From Geodermatophilaceae bacterium URHA0031 (lineage in GTDB: Bacteria > Actinomycetota > Actinomycetes > Mycobacteriales > Geodermatophilaceae), in NCBI GenBank assembly GCA_000620205.1, contig JHVP01000005.1, positions 124,001 through 188,000 of the forward strand: a stretch of 64,000 nucleotides of DNA, read 5' to 3'. Every line of letters begins with the position of its first letter. The first letter of the stretch is position 1. The notes under the pieces were generated by a model that did no database searches, was not told the origin of the DNA, and was given only the letters and a program-made list of their open reading frames with translations. Below, piece by piece: positions 62,338-64,000 of the stretch. The position numbers and the translations under genes were made by a program.

Positions 62338-63501
62338 TCACTCGTAGTAGAGCTTCTGGGGTCCCGGGTACACCCAGGACAGCGCGTCGCGCAGCCGGTC
62401 CCGCCAGTTCTCCCACGAGTGGCCGTCCCGGGCCTCCGTGTAGCGGACCTGCATGCCGGCGTTCTCGAACACGTGCACCATCGACCGGTTCGGCACGATG
62501 AGCTCCTCGTAGACGCCGCAGGACTGGAAGATTCGGTCGGCAACGGCCCGCGGTTTGGCCCGGTAGCCGTTCACGAACTCCACGACCGGGTCGAAGACCG
62601 GGCCGCCGCCGTGGTCGTTGCCGATGTCGGTGAACACGAACGACCCCGACATCAGCACCAGCGACCCGTACGTGTCCGGCGAGCGGTAGGCGGCCGACAG
62701 CGCGGCCACCCCGCCGAACGACGAGCCGAGCAGGCACCGGCCCGCACGCTGACCGACCAGCGGGAGCGACGACTCCAGCTCCGGCAGCAGCTCGGCGGTG
62801 AGGAACCGCGAGTGGGCCGCGGAGTTCGCGTACTCGTGCAAGCGCTCACCGGGGTGGGTGAAGGCGACCACGGTCTCCGCTACGTCGAGCCGGTGGACCA
62901 GGTTGTCCAGGACGGTCTTCATCGAGGCGTACTGCAGGAAGTCCCCGCCGTCGTGCACGACGAGCAGCGGGTAGGACGCCGAGGGCCGGAAGCGGGCGGG
63001 CAGGTACAGCGTGACGTGCGCGTCGCGGCCGAGCGCCTCGCTGCGGATCACGAGCTCCCGCAGCTCGCCCGGGCGGGCGTCGGGGTCCGGGAGCACCCAG
63101 TCCGGCGTCCGGTAGCCCACGGCGAAGCACACCGACGACGAGCCCATGGGGCTGTGCGACCGCTTCTCGTTGAGCGGGTCGTTGAAGCGCTCGTAGTGCT
63201 CGCCGCGCCTGATCTCGATCTGGTACTCGACCCGCGACCCCTCCGGCAGCTCCAGCACCAGGTACCACAGGTCCGAGTCGTGCACCCGGTGCATCGCGAT
63301 CCGGTCGGGCAGCCCGACGATCCGCTGGCAGACCCACGCCTCGTCCGCTTCGCCGCGCCACAGGAAGGTGCACCGGTCCCCCTCGACCACCGGGATCTCG
63401 TGCTCGCCGAGGAACCGGTCGACCGTCGCGGCGTCCAGGGGTGTGGCCGACGTGAGCCGGTGGACGGCGAGCTCCCCGGACGTCGTCCGCGCCGTTGTCA
63501 T
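62338..63501 (-). CDS. Fes/enterochelin-esterase-like protein
   Basis: A 387-aa protein with an N-terminal Fes-type domain (about 25-150: FLWRGEADEAWVCQRIVG, then RVEYQIEIRRGEHYERFNDP) and an esterase D-like hydrolase domain. The nucleophile elbow is GSSFGG and catalytic His is in RDGHSWENWR. The family cleaves ferric enterobactin or other trilactones, but is also seen with generic esters. It overlaps the next gene by 4 bp (ATGA at 63498-63501). No siderophore genes are nearby in the window, so substrate is open. Confidence 0.9.
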   Translation of the reverse strand: MTTARTTSGELAVHRLTSATPLDAATVDRFLGEHEIPVVEGDRCTFLWRGEADEAWVCQRIVGLPDRIAMHRVHDSDLWYLVLELPEGSRVEYQIEIRRGEHYERFNDPLNEKRSHSPMGSSSVCFAVGYRTPDWVLPDPDARPGELRELVIRSEALGRDAHVTLYLPARFRPSASYPLLVVHDGGDFLQYASMKTVLDNLVHRLDVAETVVAFTHPGERLHEYANSAAHSRFLTAELLPELESSLPLVGQRAGRCLLGSSFGGVAALSAAYRSPDTYGSLVLMSGSFVFTDIGNDHGGGPVFDPVVEFVNGYRAKPRAVADRIFQSCGVYEELIVPNRSMVHVFENAGMQVRYTEARDGHSWENWRDRLRDALSWVYPGPQKLYYE

Positions 63502-64000
63502 GCCGCCGTCCCCTCGCTGATCAGCCCGTTGGTGCCGACCACCCGGGCATCCGGTGGCAGCGCACCGTCGGGACCGAGGTCGACCCGGACACCGTCGTCC
63601 AGGACCAGGCAGGGGTCCGGCGCGAACCGGCGGGCCAACGCCGACATCCGGAGGACGTCATCGGTCAACAGCCGCCGCCGCGCGTGCGGCAGCAGGACGA
63701 GGCCGGGGACCACCCCGATCCCCGCGTCGAAGACCTCGGTCAGCGAGGCGCCCTGCGCCGCCCGGTCGTGGAAGAGCACGACCCGTGGCGTCAACGCCAT
63801 CGCGCCTGCCGACCACGCCACCAGCCGCGGGGGCACGTGCGGCGACAGGTGGAACAGGTGCAGGACCCTGATCAGGTCGCCGACGTGCCCGCCTGCGACG
63901 ACCAGGCACTGCGCGGTCGACAGCAGCTCGCCCACCTCCGCGCGGTGCCCAGCGATCGAGCCCCGCTCCTCCAGGCGCCAGGTCCCGTAGAAGTCGTCGT
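63498..64000 (-). CDS. Peptidase S51 / class I glutamine amidotransferase-like, partial
   Basis: The coding sequence runs off the right edge, so the N-terminus is missing; at least 167 codons are present. CLVVAGGHVGDLIRVLHL and AWSAGAMAL (nucleophile Ser elbow) match the S51 peptidase E/cyanophycinase-like fold, with D/H residues in LFHDRAAQG. The stop overlaps the start of the Fes-like gene (ATGA), so it is the upstream gene of a coupled pair. Confidence 0.85.
   Translation of the reverse strand, partial: DDFYGTWRLEERGSIAGHRAEVGELLSTAQCLVVAGGHVGDLIRVLHLFHLSPHVPPRLVAWSAGAMALTPRVVLFHDRAAQGASLTEVFDAGIGVVPGLVLLPHARRRLLTDDVLRMSALARRFAPDPCLVLDDGVRVDLGPDGALPPDARVVGTNGLISEGTAA

Noticed and set aside
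62338-63501. Siderophore release cluster
   Set aside because: Only the Fes-like esterase is present; no transporter or synthetase gene lies in the window.

Overview
The window is about 73% G+C, has strong GC3 bias and densely packed genes, and uses GTG starts often. It carries MEDS-STAS/HATPase anti-sigma proteins, SpoIIE phosphatases, PAS-ANTAR and BTAD regulators, a cyclase-ATPase fusion and a PAP2-kinase fusion. This points to a high-GC actinobacterium, most like Geodermatophilaceae (Blastococcus, Modestobacter, Geodermatophilus). That assignment is inferred from gene content; no rRNA or tRNA gene is visible.

Layout. 1-5.7 kb: a translationally coupled MEDS-STAS / MEDS-HATPase pair, a CYTH-CHAD protein, a small membrane protein and an SDR. 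5.8-10.8 kb: an enoyl-CoA hydratase homologue, a patch of decayed genes (phosphoesterase and GH26 mannanase fragments), then a DUF2278 / unknown / MBL-fold operon. 11-20.2 kb: PAP2-kinase fusion, PAS-GAF-PP2C phosphatase, APH-type kinase and a 1096-aa cyclase-AAA protein. 20.6-28.2 kb: glgX overlapping a GH63-like glucosidase, small enzymes and a secreted membrane-anchored protein. 28.5-33.4 kb: DHA2 MFS pump, SpoIIAA-like protein, a histidine phosphatase fused to four membrane segments in lower-GC DNA, and a Tat-exported deacetylase.

33.6-53.6 kb is the most unusual part. A minus-strand set (44496 down to 33611) starts with a sigma54 activator (bEBP) overlapping an rpoN gene. It continues with two paralogous proteins sharing a C-terminal GRWxRxGxTxVLHG motif, an HEVGH metallopeptidase, a conserved unknown, an AONS-like PLP enzyme and an M15/PG-binding/NlpC-P60 wall hydrolase. 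Divergent from it on the plus strand are an unknown protein, a small unknown, a catalase-family protein, another unknown, a Dyp peroxidase, a small membrane protein and an alpha-dioxygenase-like haem peroxidase. A near-consensus -24/-12 sequence lies in front of the structural minus-strand genes. A perfect -24 heptamer lies before the haem peroxidase, and CCGTTGC repeats crowd the divergent spacer. Sigma54 is generally regarded as missing from Actinobacteria, so a linked rpoN-bEBP pair with candidate target promoters is the strongest candidate here for an undescribed system. I infer envelope remodelling plus lipid peroxidation chemistry; neither is shown by the sequence.

53.7-64 kb: a tandemly duplicated cassette (BTAD regulator plus a 70-aa protein), a LuxR-type regulator, a PAS-PAS-ANTAR protein, two alpha/beta hydrolases, a Fes-like esterase and a truncated S51-like peptidase at the right edge.
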